Source of the DNA: JAPUME01 sp027294185
Lineage (GTDB): Bacteria > Acidobacteriota > Terriglobia > UBA7540 > JAPUME01
NCBI GenBank assembly: GCA_963555835.3
Contig: CAUVWZ020000002.1
Location: forward strand, 2,418,001 to 2,482,000
DNA length: 64,000 bases
Reading direction: 5' to 3'
The notes below the pieces were generated by a model. It saw nothing but the letters and a program-made list of their open reading frames with translations. It searched no databases and had not been told where the DNA came from. This document shows positions 32,845 through 41,333 of this stretch, in pieces (position 1 is the first letter of the stretch; every line of letters begins with the position of its first letter). The position numbers and the translations under genes were made by a program.

Positions 32845-33876
32845 TTAGGGGTTGACCACGTTACGCGGCTCGCCGCGAAGGAAAGCCCGAATGTTTTCGA
32901 CCGTTGTATCGAGGATGCGGCGCACCGCCTCACGCGAGTTGAAGGCAATGTGGGGGGTGATGACGACGTTGTCGCGCCGGAGCAGGGAATGGTTCAGCAC
33001 CAGCGTGCGCAGCCGGTCCTGGGCCAGGTCTGGGGCAAGAATTTCCCGCTCGTCCTGAAGTAATTCCTCCCCTTCCAAAACGTCAAGTCCCGCCCCCCCT
33101 AGAATGCCTTTGTTTAGCGCCTGCATAAGCGCTTCGGGGTCGATCAGACCCCCGCGAGCCGTGTTGATGAGAAGCGAGCCGGGCTTCATAAGCTCTATGT
33201 TTTCGGTGTTGATCAGATGGTGGGTCTTCGGTGAATAAGGGCAGTGAAGCGTCACGACATCCGAGGTTTGGAGTAACTCCTCAAGAGATACATAGTTGAA
33301 ATTGAGCACTTCCGCCAGCAGAGGCTCGCGGCGGACATCGAACGCTACTATCTTCATGCCGAAACCTCGGGCGATCTTAATGACGTGCAGGCCGATGCGG
33401 CCCGCGCCTACCACGCCCAGGGTTTTGCCTTCGAGATCAAATCCGCGAAGCTCGTCAAAAGGAATCTTGCGAGACAAGGTGTGCACGAAAGCTTTGTGGA
33501 TGTTACGGGAAAGCCCAAGAATTAAGGCAAAGGTGTGCTCGGCAACGGTATTTTCGCCGTAAGAGGGCACGTTTGAAACCCCTATGCTGCGCGCGGTGCA
33601 GGCCGGGAGATCCAGATGATCGAATCCGGTCGACCGCGTGGCGATGAAGCGAAGATTGGGCAGAAGGTCCAATACCTCCCGGCGCAGGGCCGAGTGAACG
33701 AATACGGAAAGGACTTCCACCTCACGCCAGGCGGATTTGTCGCTGTCGGCGTTTTCGGGGCGCAAGGGGTCGCCCGAGAGCAGAAGAGTCTCGGAGGCCA
33801 GTGGGCCGTCCTTCAGAGCTTTAATTTCCCAACTTTCGAGTTCGAAAAACGCTATCTTCAAATCCTCTATCCTCAA
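32845..33876 (-). CDS. D-2-hydroxyacid dehydrogenase (NAD-dependent)
   Basis: 343 residues of the D-isomer 2-hydroxyacid dehydrogenase family, close to D-lactate dehydrogenases. Rossmann motif LGVVGAGRIGLHVIKIARGF near residue 150; substrate-binding NVPSYGENTVAEHTFALIL near 103; catalytic Arg in INTARGGLIDPEAL near 237, Glu in LDVLEGEE and His in ITPHIAFNS near 315. The start is uncertain: TTG 33876 or the TTG at 33861 after GAGGATAGAGGA. The gene next upstream is queF; no functional link is evident. Confidence 0.9.
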   Translation of the reverse strand: MRIEDLKIAFFELESWEIKALKDGPLASETLLLSGDPLRPENADSDKSAWREVEVLSVFVHSALRREVLDLLPNLRFIATRSTGFDHLDLPACTARSIGVSNVPSYGENTVAEHTFALILGLSRNIHKAFVHTLSRKIPFDELRGFDLEGKTLGVVGAGRIGLHVIKIARGFGMKIVAFDVRREPLLAEVLNFNYVSLEELLQTSDVVTLHCPYSPKTHHLINTENIELMKPGSLLINTARGGLIDPEALMQALNKGILGGAGLDVLEGEELLQDEREILAPDLAQDRLRTLVLNHSLLRRDNVVITPHIAFNSREAVRRILDTTVENIRAFLRGEPRNVVNP

Positions 33877-33918
33877 CCTGGAATTGAGCCAGGCTAAAGT
33901 TGGCTCATCCCCAAGGGG

Positions 33919-34383
33919 TCAGGTTCGGGAGCGCCCCCGGTTCTTCGTGGAAGGGTATCGAGCCTCAACCGTAGTCTGAATCCCACCACGCGACGTGAAA
34001 TCCCCGCGCACCACCGCCCGCTTGGGCCGGCAGGCCGCAACCATGTCGCGGAGTACGCGATTGACGGCATTCTCGTAAAAAATCCCCAGATTGCGGTACG
34101 ACAATATGTATTCCTTCAGCGACTTGAGCTCTAGACACTTTTTGTCGGGTACATAGTTTATCGTAAGAGTGCCGAAGTCCGGCAGCCCCGTCTTGGGACA
34201 GACAGATGTGTATTCCGGAATTGTGATCGTAATATCGTAGTCCGGATACTGGTTCGGCCAAGTCTCGATCTCGGGAAGAGGCGCCTTCAGCCCCGCCCTG
34301 GCTTGTTTATCGGTGTACCTTTTGGCTTTTGCTCTCTTTCCCTTCACAGGGCCTCCTTCGGGCCGGCTTTCAATTCCGCCCAT
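33919..34383 (-). CDS. queF: NADPH-dependent preQ0 reductase QueF
   Basis: Reduces 7-cyano-7-deazaguanine (preQ0) to preQ1 in queuosine synthesis. 154 residues from ATG 34383, the unimodular QueF size. The QueF motif is ELKSLKEYILSYRNLGIFYE; the catalytic Cys lies in EYTSVCPKTGLPDFGTLTI near residue 57. The open frame extends 33 codons upstream without family resemblance. It acts before QueA (25683) in the same pathway, although the two are 7 kb apart. Confidence 0.93.
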   Translation of the reverse strand: MGGIESRPEGGPVKGKRAKAKRYTDKQARAGLKAPLPEIETWPNQYPDYDITITIPEYTSVCPKTGLPDFGTLTINYVPDKKCLELKSLKEYILSYRNLGIFYENAVNRVLRDMVAACRPKRAVVRGDFTSRGGIQTTVEARYPSTKNRGRSRT

Positions 34384-34623
34384 GGCGATAGGACGAGTTT
34401 TGCCACTTTCGTTGAAAGGGTACCCGGTCTCCCCTGCAAACGCCAAAGCAGATTGGCTTGTGGGGGAAACCCAAGGGCGCATTATAACCTAATGAGGTGC
34501 TACCTCAGGAGCTTTGGAATTCGATTCAGACACGCTGCTGCACTAACTGAATTCTTAGTAAGAGGACTTGGTGCGGCAATTAAGTCTTTGTTTATTAGCT
34601 TGTTAGACTGCCAAGAAAATATC

Positions 34624-34652
34624 TTGACAATAAGTAACGCATATCTTATTAT
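34624..34652 (+). promoter_or_regulatory. Promoter of hsp20
   Basis: TTGACA (34624-34629), 17-base spacer, TATTAT (34647-34652), in an AT-rich stretch 42 bases before the hsp20 ATG. Near-consensus housekeeping sigma factor promoter. Confidence 0.75.
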
Positions 34653-34693
34653 TGGATCTAACTAAGGTAGTTAAAACTCTTTGGAGGTGTAAG

Positions 34694-35134
34694 ATGACAC
34701 TAGTAAGATGGGAACCTTTGAACACGGCTATCACGGGCCCGGGCAATATGTTCCAGGGCTTTGATGAGGCCTTGGAGCGGATTTGGGGGAACGGGCCTGT
34801 CAGACGTTGGACCCCCGCCGTGGATGTCTATGAAAATAAAGACAGTGTGGTTGTGAAAGCCGAGCTTCCGGGGCTAGATCCCAAGGAGGTGGAGATCAGC
34901 ATAGAGGACGGCACGCTCTATCTGAAGGGGGAGAGGAAGTCCGAAAGCGAAGATCAGCGAGATGGTTACCACAGGCTCGAGCGTTCCTACGGGAGTTTCG
35001 CACGTGCTTTCACTCTACCCGACAGCGTGGATGCCGAAAAGATCTCGGCCGAATACAAGGACGGGCTGCTTAGCGTGACCCTGCCCAAGCGGGAGGAGTC
35101 CAAGCCCAAGAAGGTCAAGATCGCTGTGAAATAA
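34694..35134 (+). CDS. Small heat-shock protein Hsp20
   Basis: ATP-independent chaperone, 146 residues from ATG 34694 after GGAGGTG. Alpha-crystallin domain at about residues 38-140: WTPAVDVYENKDSVVVKAEL, PGLDPKEVEISIEDGTLYLK, the RSYGSFARAFTLPDSVD segment, then YKDGLLSVTLPKRE and a basic IAVK tail. An earlier in-frame start (34652) overlaps the promoter and is rejected. It precedes the dnaK operon in the same direction with its own promoter. Confidence 0.95.
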   Translation: MTLVRWEPLNTAITGPGNMFQGFDEALERIWGNGPVRRWTPAVDVYENKDSVVVKAELPGLDPKEVEISIEDGTLYLKGERKSESEDQRDGYHRLERSYGSFARAFTLPDSVDAEKISAEYKDGLLSVTLPKREESKPKKVKIAVK

Positions 35135-35253
35135 GCAGTGAACGCTGAACGGTTTAAGGCTGGCCTTGTCCCGGTTTCGCCCGGAAGCCGGGACGGCCTG
35201 CCTGACTCCCCTGCACGGACACCAATTTCCTACAGGGATGATGCTCTTCTCTG

Positions 35254-35282
35254 TTTACATTCCCTAACTCAAGTTTTATTCT
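35254..35282 (+). promoter_or_regulatory. dnaK promoter with a HAIR-like half-site
   Basis: TTTACA (35254-35259), 17-base spacer, TATTCT (35277-35282). ACTCAAG, one half of the HspR operator HAIR (CTTGAGT-N7-ACTCAAG), lies inside the spacer at 35267-35273; the other half is poorly matched (3 of 7). A CGCTCA-N9-TGAGCG inverted repeat follows at about 35293-35313. Confidence 0.55.
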
Positions 35283-35346
35283 ACAATCTATCATCCGCTC
35301 ACTAATAAGTTGAGCGTGACGATGGAAAAGGCAGGAGGTCGTACTG

Positions 35347-37293
35347 ATGGGCAAGGTAATAGGAATTGATTTGGGAACCACAAACTCCGTGGTGGCGGTG
35401 ATGGAGGGTGGCGAGCCGAGTGTCATCACCAATCCGGAGGGGACGAGAACCACACCCTCGGTGGTTGGGTTCACTCGGGGTGGAGAGAGGCTTGTGGGTC
35501 AGGTGGCAAAGCGACAGGCTGTCACCAATCCGGAGAACACCATTTACTCCATCAAGCGCTTCGTGGGCCGAAGGTTGGAAGAGGTGAAGTCGGAGATTGA
35601 AACGGTCCCCTACAAAGTTCTATCGGGAAGCAATGGTGAGGCGCGGATTATGGCTCAAGGCAAGGAGTACCCGCCGCCGGAAATCTCGGCCATGGTTCTG
35701 CAAAAGATGAAAGATGCCGCCGAGCAGTATCTGGGGGAGAAAGTCACCCAGGCGGTTATCACTGTTCCGGCATATTTCAACGACAGCCAGCGCCAAGCCA
35801 CCAAGGACTCCGGCAAGATTGCCGGTCTGGACGTCTTGCGAATCGTCAACGAACCCACAGCGGCGGCCCTGGCCTACGGGTTGGACAAGAAGGAGGATCA
35901 GACGATTGCCGTTTTTGACTTTGGGGGTGGGACTTTCGATATTTCCATCCTCGAGGTGGGCGAAGGCGTGGTGGAGGTGAAGTCCACCAACGGCGACACC
36001 CATCTCGGCGGCGATGATGTGGATAAGAAGATCATGGACTGGATTGTGGAAGAATTCCGCAAAGACCAGGGGATTGACCTTTCCAAAGATCGCATGGCTT
36101 TGCAGCGCCTCAAGGAATCTGCGGAAAAGGCCAAGATGGAGCTTTCCACACTGATGGAGACTGAGATCAACCTCCCCTTCATCACGGCTGATGCTTCCGG
36201 CCCCAAGCATTTGACTTTGCGGCTCACCCGCGCCCATTTCGAGCAGATGTGTGAGGACTTGTTTCAGCGTGCGGTGGGACCTTGCAAGCGAGCGCTCGAC
36301 GATGCCGGGCTCAAGCCGGACCAGATTGACGAAGTTGTTTTGGTGGGCGGCTCGACGCGAATCCCGCGTGTTCAGCAGATTGTCAAAGAGCTGTTCGGCA
36401 AGGAGCCGCACAAAGGGGTAAACGCGGACGAGGTCGTGGCCATCGGCGCCGCCATTCAGGCCGGCGTGCTGGGTGGAGAGGTCAAAGACCTTCTCCTGCT
36501 CGATGTTACGCCGCTGACATTTGGAATTGAGACCTTGGGGGGCGTGTTTACGACCCTGATACCGCGCAACACCACCATTCCCACCCGCAAGAGCGAGACC
36601 TTCTCCACTGCTGCCGACAGCCAAAACTCGGTCGAGGTTCACGTGCTGCAAGGGGAGAGGGCTCAAGCCGCCCACAACCGTACGCTGGGAAAATTCCACC
36701 TGATCGGCATTCCTCCCGCGCCCCGGGGGGTTCCCCAAATCGAGGTGACTTTCGATATCGATGCCAACGGCATCCTGAACGTATCCGCCAAGGACATGGC
36801 CACCAACCGGGAGCAGAAGATCACCATCACCGCCTCGAGCGGTCTCAGCAAAGAAGAGATTGACCGCATGGGCAAGGAGGCCGAATCGCATGCCGAAGAG
36901 GACCTCAAGTACAAGGAGGATGTCGAGGTCAAGAACCGCGCCGATTCGCTGATCTACTCCACGGAAAAGATGTTGAAGGAGCACCGCGACAAGATCTCCG
37001 ACGCCGATGCCAGAAACGTCGAATCCTCACTGGAAGAAGCCAAGAAGGCTGTTCAGGAAGGTGACATCGGGCACATCCAGTCAGCCGTGGAGAAGCTGAC
37101 CTCCTCGGCGCACAAGCTGGCGGAGGTTATGTATCAGTCGGCGACTCCCGGTGATCAGGCCGGGGCTCCCCCGCAGGCACAGACGCCTCCGTCCTCGGAA
37201 GAGAAGCCGAACGGGGAGGCACAGGGCAAACCGGACGGGGAAGTGATCGACGCCGAGTATGTGGACGTGGATGAGAAGAAGAAACCGAATTAA
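35347..37293 (+). CDS. dnaK: Molecular chaperone DnaK (Hsp70)
   Basis: 648 residues, full length. Nucleotide-binding domain: GIDLGTTNSVVAVMEGGEPS at the N-terminus, AVITVPAYFNDSQRQATKDS near 137, FDFGGGTFDISILEVGEG near 197, VLVGGSTRIPRVQQIV near 335. Substrate-binding domain with LLLDVTPLTFGIETLGGVFT near 385. The C-terminus ends in a charged EYVDVDEKKKPN tail. ATG preceded by AGGAGGT. First gene of dnaK-dnaJ-hspR; grpE is absent from the locus. Confidence 0.97.
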   Translation: MGKVIGIDLGTTNSVVAVMEGGEPSVITNPEGTRTTPSVVGFTRGGERLVGQVAKRQAVTNPENTIYSIKRFVGRRLEEVKSEIETVPYKVLSGSNGEARIMAQGKEYPPPEISAMVLQKMKDAAEQYLGEKVTQAVITVPAYFNDSQRQATKDSGKIAGLDVLRIVNEPTAAALAYGLDKKEDQTIAVFDFGGGTFDISILEVGEGVVEVKSTNGDTHLGGDDVDKKIMDWIVEEFRKDQGIDLSKDRMALQRLKESAEKAKMELSTLMETEINLPFITADASGPKHLTLRLTRAHFEQMCEDLFQRAVGPCKRALDDAGLKPDQIDEVVLVGGSTRIPRVQQIVKELFGKEPHKGVNADEVVAIGAAIQAGVLGGEVKDLLLLDVTPLTFGIETLGGVFTTLIPRNTTIPTRKSETFSTAADSQNSVEVHVLQGERAQAAHNRTLGKFHLIGIPPAPRGVPQIEVTFDIDANGILNVSAKDMATNREQKITITASSGLSKEEIDRMGKEAESHAEEDLKYKEDVEVKNRADSLIYSTEKMLKEHRDKISDADARNVESSLEEAKKAVQEGDIGHIQSAVEKLTSSAHKLAEVMYQSATPGDQAGAPPQAQTPPSSEEKPNGEAQGKPDGEVIDAEYVDVDEKKKPN

Positions 37294-37360
37294 AGACAGG
37301 GGCAGTGCGGCGATTCCGTCCGTGCGCGGTTGTCTTGCGCCGGCTGCGAAGTAAATCGAA

Positions 37361-38527
37361 ATGAACCGCAGAGACTTTTACGAAATGCTCGGATTGAAGC
37401 CGGGAGCCAGTGCCGAAAACATTCGTAAATCTTACAAGCGGTTGGCACGCAAATACCATCCCGACCTCAATCCCGGTGACGGCTCGGCCGAAGAGCGATT
37501 CAAGGCGATTTCAGAAGCCTACGACGTCCTTGGCGATCCCAAGAAGCGGAAAATCTACGACCAGTACGGGTATTACTCGGACCAGATTCCTCCGGACGGG
37601 CCTGCGGCATCCGGGCCGGGGTACGCGGGATTCGACTTTTCCGGTTTTGATTTGTCCGGAGCGGATTACCCCGGCGCTGGAGGGAGGGGCGATCCTCAGC
37701 GGGGCTCCGGGTCATCTTTCCGGGATATTTTTTCGCAGTTCTTTACCCGCGACTCCGGGGAGCCTTCGCCCCAGAGCGCGGCCCGGCCGGGAACCGACAT
37801 TGAACATCACCTGCGAATCGGGTTTTGGGACGCGATTCGGGGAGTGAAGGCGCGCATTAGCGTGGTGCACGAAGAGGCCTGTCCGACCTGTTTCGGAACC
37901 GGTTCCGGAACGGGAGGTCCCGTCCCTTGTCCTGAATGCAGCGGAGCCGGGAAGGTAAGGCGGCCGGCGGGAGTCCTGCAATTCACCGTATCCTGTCCCC
38001 AGTGTGGAGGAGTGGGCCGACTGCCGCGGGGCTGCCCGACCTGCGGAACGCGGGGCAGGGTGGGCAAGACGGATAGCTTCGATGTCCGGATTCCGGCGGG
38101 CGTACAGACCGGCTCAAGAATTCGGCTGGCGGGAAAAGGGAATGCAGGATTACACGGCGGTCGTCCGGGCGATCTTTACATCGTCACCGAGGTCGGTTCA
38201 CACCCCTATTTCGACCGCCGGGGCGATAACGTCTATACCGCCGTTCCCGTTACGATTACCGAGGCCGGGCTGGGAGCCAAGATTGAAGTTCCCACGCTCG
38301 ACGGGCGTGCGGCGCTGAAGGTTCCTCCCGGAACCCAGAGCGGGCAGAAATTCCGCCTGCGGGGAAAGGGAGCGCCCTCTCTGCGTTCGAAACAACGCGG
38401 CGATCATTATGTGGAGGTCCAGGTGAGGGTGCCTCGTGCGGCGGACGAGCGAACCCGGGAACTTTTGCGAGAGCTGGGCCGGCTCCATCCGGAAAACCCG
38501 CGGCGAGGACTGAACAATAAGACCTGA
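37361..38527 (+). CDS. dnaJ: Co-chaperone DnaJ (Hsp40, zinc-finger type)
   Basis: 388 residues. The J domain has RDFYEMLGLKPGASAENIRK and the HPD tripeptide in RKYHPDLNPGDG near residue 31. A Gly/Phe-rich segment follows (residues about 70-130). Four zinc-binding repeats, CPTCFGTG, CPECSGAG, CPQCGGVG and CPTCGTRG, lie near 170-235, then a C-terminal substrate domain with SRIRLAGKGNAG and QKFRLRGKGAPS. 67 bases after dnaK, same operon. It stimulates DnaK ATPase and delivers substrates. Confidence 0.95.
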   Translation: MNRRDFYEMLGLKPGASAENIRKSYKRLARKYHPDLNPGDGSAEERFKAISEAYDVLGDPKKRKIYDQYGYYSDQIPPDGPAASGPGYAGFDFSGFDLSGADYPGAGGRGDPQRGSGSSFRDIFSQFFTRDSGEPSPQSAARPGTDIEHHLRIGFWDAIRGVKARISVVHEEACPTCFGTGSGTGGPVPCPECSGAGKVRRPAGVLQFTVSCPQCGGVGRLPRGCPTCGTRGRVGKTDSFDVRIPAGVQTGSRIRLAGKGNAGLHGGRPGDLYIVTEVGSHPYFDRRGDNVYTAVPVTITEAGLGAKIEVPTLDGRAALKVPPGTQSGQKFRLRGKGAPSLRSKQRGDHYVEVQVRVPRAADERTRELLRELGRLHPENPRRGLNNKT

Positions 38528-38645
38528 TTTCGGGGTGGCCTTTCAGAGCGGGCCCCGTCCTCGACTCGGGGTCCTTTCGACACCGAACCTGGAGATACTT
38601 TTGTAGCGCCGGCGAGCCTGGAAGCGGTTCTGAGATAGAGGCCCG

Positions 38646-39059
38646 ATGTCACCCAAGAAGAAAGGGCGAAAAGCGAAGCGCAAGAGCGGGTACATGATCA
38701 GTGCGGTGGCCGAAATGTATGGCATCCATCCGCAGACGCTTCGGCTCTACGAAAGGGAAGGCCTTCTGCGGCCCTCGCGAAGCGAAGGCAACACGCGGCT
38801 CTACACTCAGGATGATCTGGAGCGCCTGGAGACGATTCTGAACCTTACCCGGGAGCTGGGCGTCAACCTGGCCGGCATTGAAATCATCCTGAACATGCGG
38901 GAGAAAATGGGCGACATGCAGCGCGAGATGCAGTCCTTCGTGGAATACGTCCAAAGGGAACTCCTGGCCCGCGGCGCGGGAGCGAGCGCCCGCATTGAGA
39001 ATGCGTTGGTGCCGGTCTCCCGTGCGCGAGGCCTTCGGGCGAAGGGACCTCAAAAGTAG
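38646..39059 (+). CDS. hspR: MerR-family heat-shock regulator HspR
   Basis: 137 residues; start ATG 38646 after GAGG. MerR-type winged helix: YMISAVAEMYGIHPQTLRLY, then EREGLLRPSRSEGNTRLYTQ, as in HspR of actinobacteria, which represses dnaK by binding HAIR sites. The helical remainder (LERLETILNLTRELGVNLAG, then EIILNMREKMGDMQREMQ) matches the HspR dimerisation helix. Its place as third gene after dnaK-dnaJ supports the assignment. Autoregulation through the dnaK promoter is inferred. Confidence 0.88.
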   Translation: MSPKKKGRKAKRKSGYMISAVAEMYGIHPQTLRLYEREGLLRPSRSEGNTRLYTQDDLERLETILNLTRELGVNLAGIEIILNMREKMGDMQREMQSFVEYVQRELLARGAGASARIENALVPVSRARGLRAKGPQK

Positions 39060-39170
39060 ACGGGATTTCACTTTCATCTTCCCATTCGCTTTCACGTTGA
39101 TCTTGCGCAGGGGGTGGTGGCCCCGTTAAACTGAGCCAAGAACTCCCGGCAATCGTTTACGGTTTTCGTC

Positions 39171-39956
39171 ATGCAATCTACCTGCCCAAAGTGTGAAGGC
39201 ACCGGCTGGCGGCCCATCGAGTCGGAGGGCGTGCGGCGGGTGCGCCGTTGTGAATGCTACTCGGACGACCGTTCGAACCGTTTGATGCGCGCCGCCCATA
39301 TTCCCCGTCGCTACGAATACTGCTCGTTCGAGAATTTCGACAAGAAGAACGAAAAGCTCTCTCAAGCGAAACTTTTGGCGCAATGCTTCACCGAGGAGTA
39401 CCCGCTCGACTACGGCCTTCTGTTCGTCGGCCCGAACGGTGTGGGCAAGACGCATCTGGCGGTCAGCGTCCTGCGTGAGCTCTCCGTCGCCAAGGGCATC
39501 GAGTGCCTCTTCTACGATTTTCACCAACTGCTGGACGACATTCAGAAAACCTACGATTCGGTCTCCCGATCCTCAAAGTTCGCCGTCCTTCAGCCGGTTC
39601 ATGAGGTTGAGGTGCTCTTATTGGATGAGCTGTCGGCCGTGCGGCCCACCGATTGGGTGCGGGACACGCTGGCTCACATCATCAACTCGCGTTACAATGA
39701 GAAGAAGGTGACGCTGGTTACGACCACTTTGACCCTTGAGACCGAACAGCCCAGCAAACGCGCCAGCGTGAGTACCCCCTCGGGGGAGATGTTGGTGAAC
39801 TTTGAAAAATCGCTGGCACAACTCGGGCCCACGCTTTGCTCCCGGCTCTACGAGATGTGCCGGGTGGTCGAAATGGAAGGCACTGACTATCGCAAGAATA
39901 TTAAGCAGGCGTCTTTCCGCCCGCAGAGAAGCTGGTCGAAAGGCGCGGCACCTTGA
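39171..39956 (+). CDS. DnaC/DnaI-like AAA+ ATPase (candidate helicase loader)
   Basis: 261 residues. The N-terminal zinc-ribbon-like CPKCEGTGW..RRCECY (residues 4-30) recalls DnaI. The AAA+ domain has Walker A FVGPNGVGKTHLAVSV near residue 86, Walker B VEVLLLDELSAVRPTDWVRD near 147, sensor-1-like VTLVTTTLTL near 185 and SRLYEMCRVVEMEGTDYR near the end (Arg finger region), typical of DnaC/IstB ATPases. No IstA transposase adjoins it, so a chromosomal helicase-loader role is more likely than IS21. It follows hspR by about 110 bases. Confidence 0.82.
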   Translation: MQSTCPKCEGTGWRPIESEGVRRVRRCECYSDDRSNRLMRAAHIPRRYEYCSFENFDKKNEKLSQAKLLAQCFTEEYPLDYGLLFVGPNGVGKTHLAVSVLRELSVAKGIECLFYDFHQLLDDIQKTYDSVSRSSKFAVLQPVHEVEVLLLDELSAVRPTDWVRDTLAHIINSRYNEKKVTLVTTTLTLETEQPSKRASVSTPSGEMLVNFEKSLAQLGPTLCSRLYEMCRVVEMEGTDYRKNIKQASFRPQRSWSKGAAP

Positions 39957-40018
39957 ATCAGCTACTGACGCCGGCGGATCACGATTAGCCTTTCGCAGTC
40001 CGCCTGATAGGAATTTTT

Positions 40019-41296
40019 ATGATTAAGCTGCCATCCCTGCCCCGCCTGAAGCGTGTGGCGCCGTCGATGCCGGGGATTGCCGACCTCCCGGCGGAAATTC
40101 GCAGCACTCTCGAAAAGGCAAAGCTCGACCCGGCGCGGCTCGCCAAGCGGCGAATTGCGGTAACGGTGGGAAGTCGCGGCATTGCCAGCTTGCAGCCGAC
40201 CATCCGGACGCTCTGCGACTGGCTGAAGGAAAAAGGCGCACAGCCTTTCGTGATTCCCGCCATGGGCAGCCACGGCGGCGCTACCGACGAAGGCCAGCGG
40301 CAGGTTCTCGAAGACTACGGCATTACCGAAGCCTCGATGGGCGTCCCGGTCCGCTCCTCCATGAAGACGGCTGAGGTAGGAACCACGCCGGAGGGATTCA
40401 AGGTGCACATGGACCGGCTGGCGCACGAGGCCGACGGCGTATTCGTCTTCAACCGCATCAAGCCGCACACCAGCTTCAGCGGCGGCATCGAGAGCGGCTG
40501 GCTGAAGGTCATGACGGTAGGAATGGGGAAGGAAAACGGAGCCATCGTCGTGCATCGAGGCGCGCAGCGCCAGGGCTACGAACCCGTGATCCGCAGCATG
40601 GGCCGCGTGGTGCTCGATAGCGGGCGAATCGTCGGCGCGCTGGGTGTCCTCGAAAACGAAGATCACGAAGTGGCCGCCGTCCGGGCCGCGCCTCCCGACC
40701 GCCTGGTGGCGGTGGAGGAAGAGGCTCAGGTACTCGCCAAGCGCCTCCATGCCCGCCTCCCCTTTTCTCGCATCGGACTGCTGATCGTCGATGAGCTGGG
40801 TAAGGACATCAGCGGCGCGGGTATGGACTGCAAGGTGATCGGCCGGAACGTCCCTTTCGACCCGGCCCTGATGCCGGAGATCAATCTGATCTACGTTCGC
40901 GACCTCACGCCCGCCAGTGAAGGGAACGGCGTCGGCGTCGGGCTGGCCGACCTGATGCACGAGCAGCTTTACCGGAAATTGGATCTTCGAAAGGTTTACA
41001 TTAACGCCCAGACGGCGCTCGACCCGGCCGGCGCTCGCCTGCCGATGCACTTCTCCTCCGACTCGCAGGCGATCGAATTTGCCCTGGGTGCGATGGGCAG
41101 CATCGATATCGAACGGGAAAGCATCGTTTGGATCAGGAACACGCTTATGCTACAGGAGATGCTTGTCTCCCCGGCGATTCTGCCGGAGCTGGATCCGAAG
41201 GCAGGTTATCAGGAAATCCCCTCTCCCTTCCCGCCGCTTTTCGGCAATGGGGGAGACCTGAACGCTCCCTGGAATGGAGGCAGGCCCACCGCCTGA
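40019..41296 (+). CDS. LarA-like (DUF2088) lactate racemase-domain protein
   Basis: 425 residues. The N-terminal half resembles the LarA/DUF2088 fold: RRIAVTVGSRGIASLQPTIR, FVIPAMGSHGGATDEGQRQV near residue 78 and VFVFNRIKPHTSFSGGIESG near 140, containing candidate nickel-pincer or substrate His/Lys residues. The C-terminal half is divergent (LLIVDELGKDISGAGMDCKV). LarA itself is a nickel-pincer lactate racemase; most relatives are unstudied racemases or epimerases. No lar maturation genes (larB/C/E) are in the window. Confidence 0.8.
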   Translation: MIKLPSLPRLKRVAPSMPGIADLPAEIRSTLEKAKLDPARLAKRRIAVTVGSRGIASLQPTIRTLCDWLKEKGAQPFVIPAMGSHGGATDEGQRQVLEDYGITEASMGVPVRSSMKTAEVGTTPEGFKVHMDRLAHEADGVFVFNRIKPHTSFSGGIESGWLKVMTVGMGKENGAIVVHRGAQRQGYEPVIRSMGRVVLDSGRIVGALGVLENEDHEVAAVRAAPPDRLVAVEEEAQVLAKRLHARLPFSRIGLLIVDELGKDISGAGMDCKVIGRNVPFDPALMPEINLIYVRDLTPASEGNGVGVGLADLMHEQLYRKLDLRKVYINAQTALDPAGARLPMHFSSDSQAIEFALGAMGSIDIERESIVWIRNTLMLQEMLVSPAILPELDPKAGYQEIPSPFPPLFGNGGDLNAPWNGGRPTA

Positions 41297-41333
41297 GGGG
41301 TCCGCACAAACCGCTTCCTGCCGACGAATCTTC

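Noticed and set aside
25683..34383. queA and queF as a queuosine operon
   Set aside because: They are 7 kb apart, on opposite strands, with unrelated genes between; only the shared pathway is noted.
35620..36984. 454-codon minus-strand frame
   Set aside because: Antisense to dnaK; the dnaK/antisense overlap is a known annotation artefact.
39171..39956. IS21 helper (IstB)
   Set aside because: No IstA gene, inverted repeats or target duplication nearby; the zinc-ribbon N-terminus fits DnaI better.
39962..41050. 362-codon minus-strand frame
   Set aside because: Antisense to the LarA-like gene.
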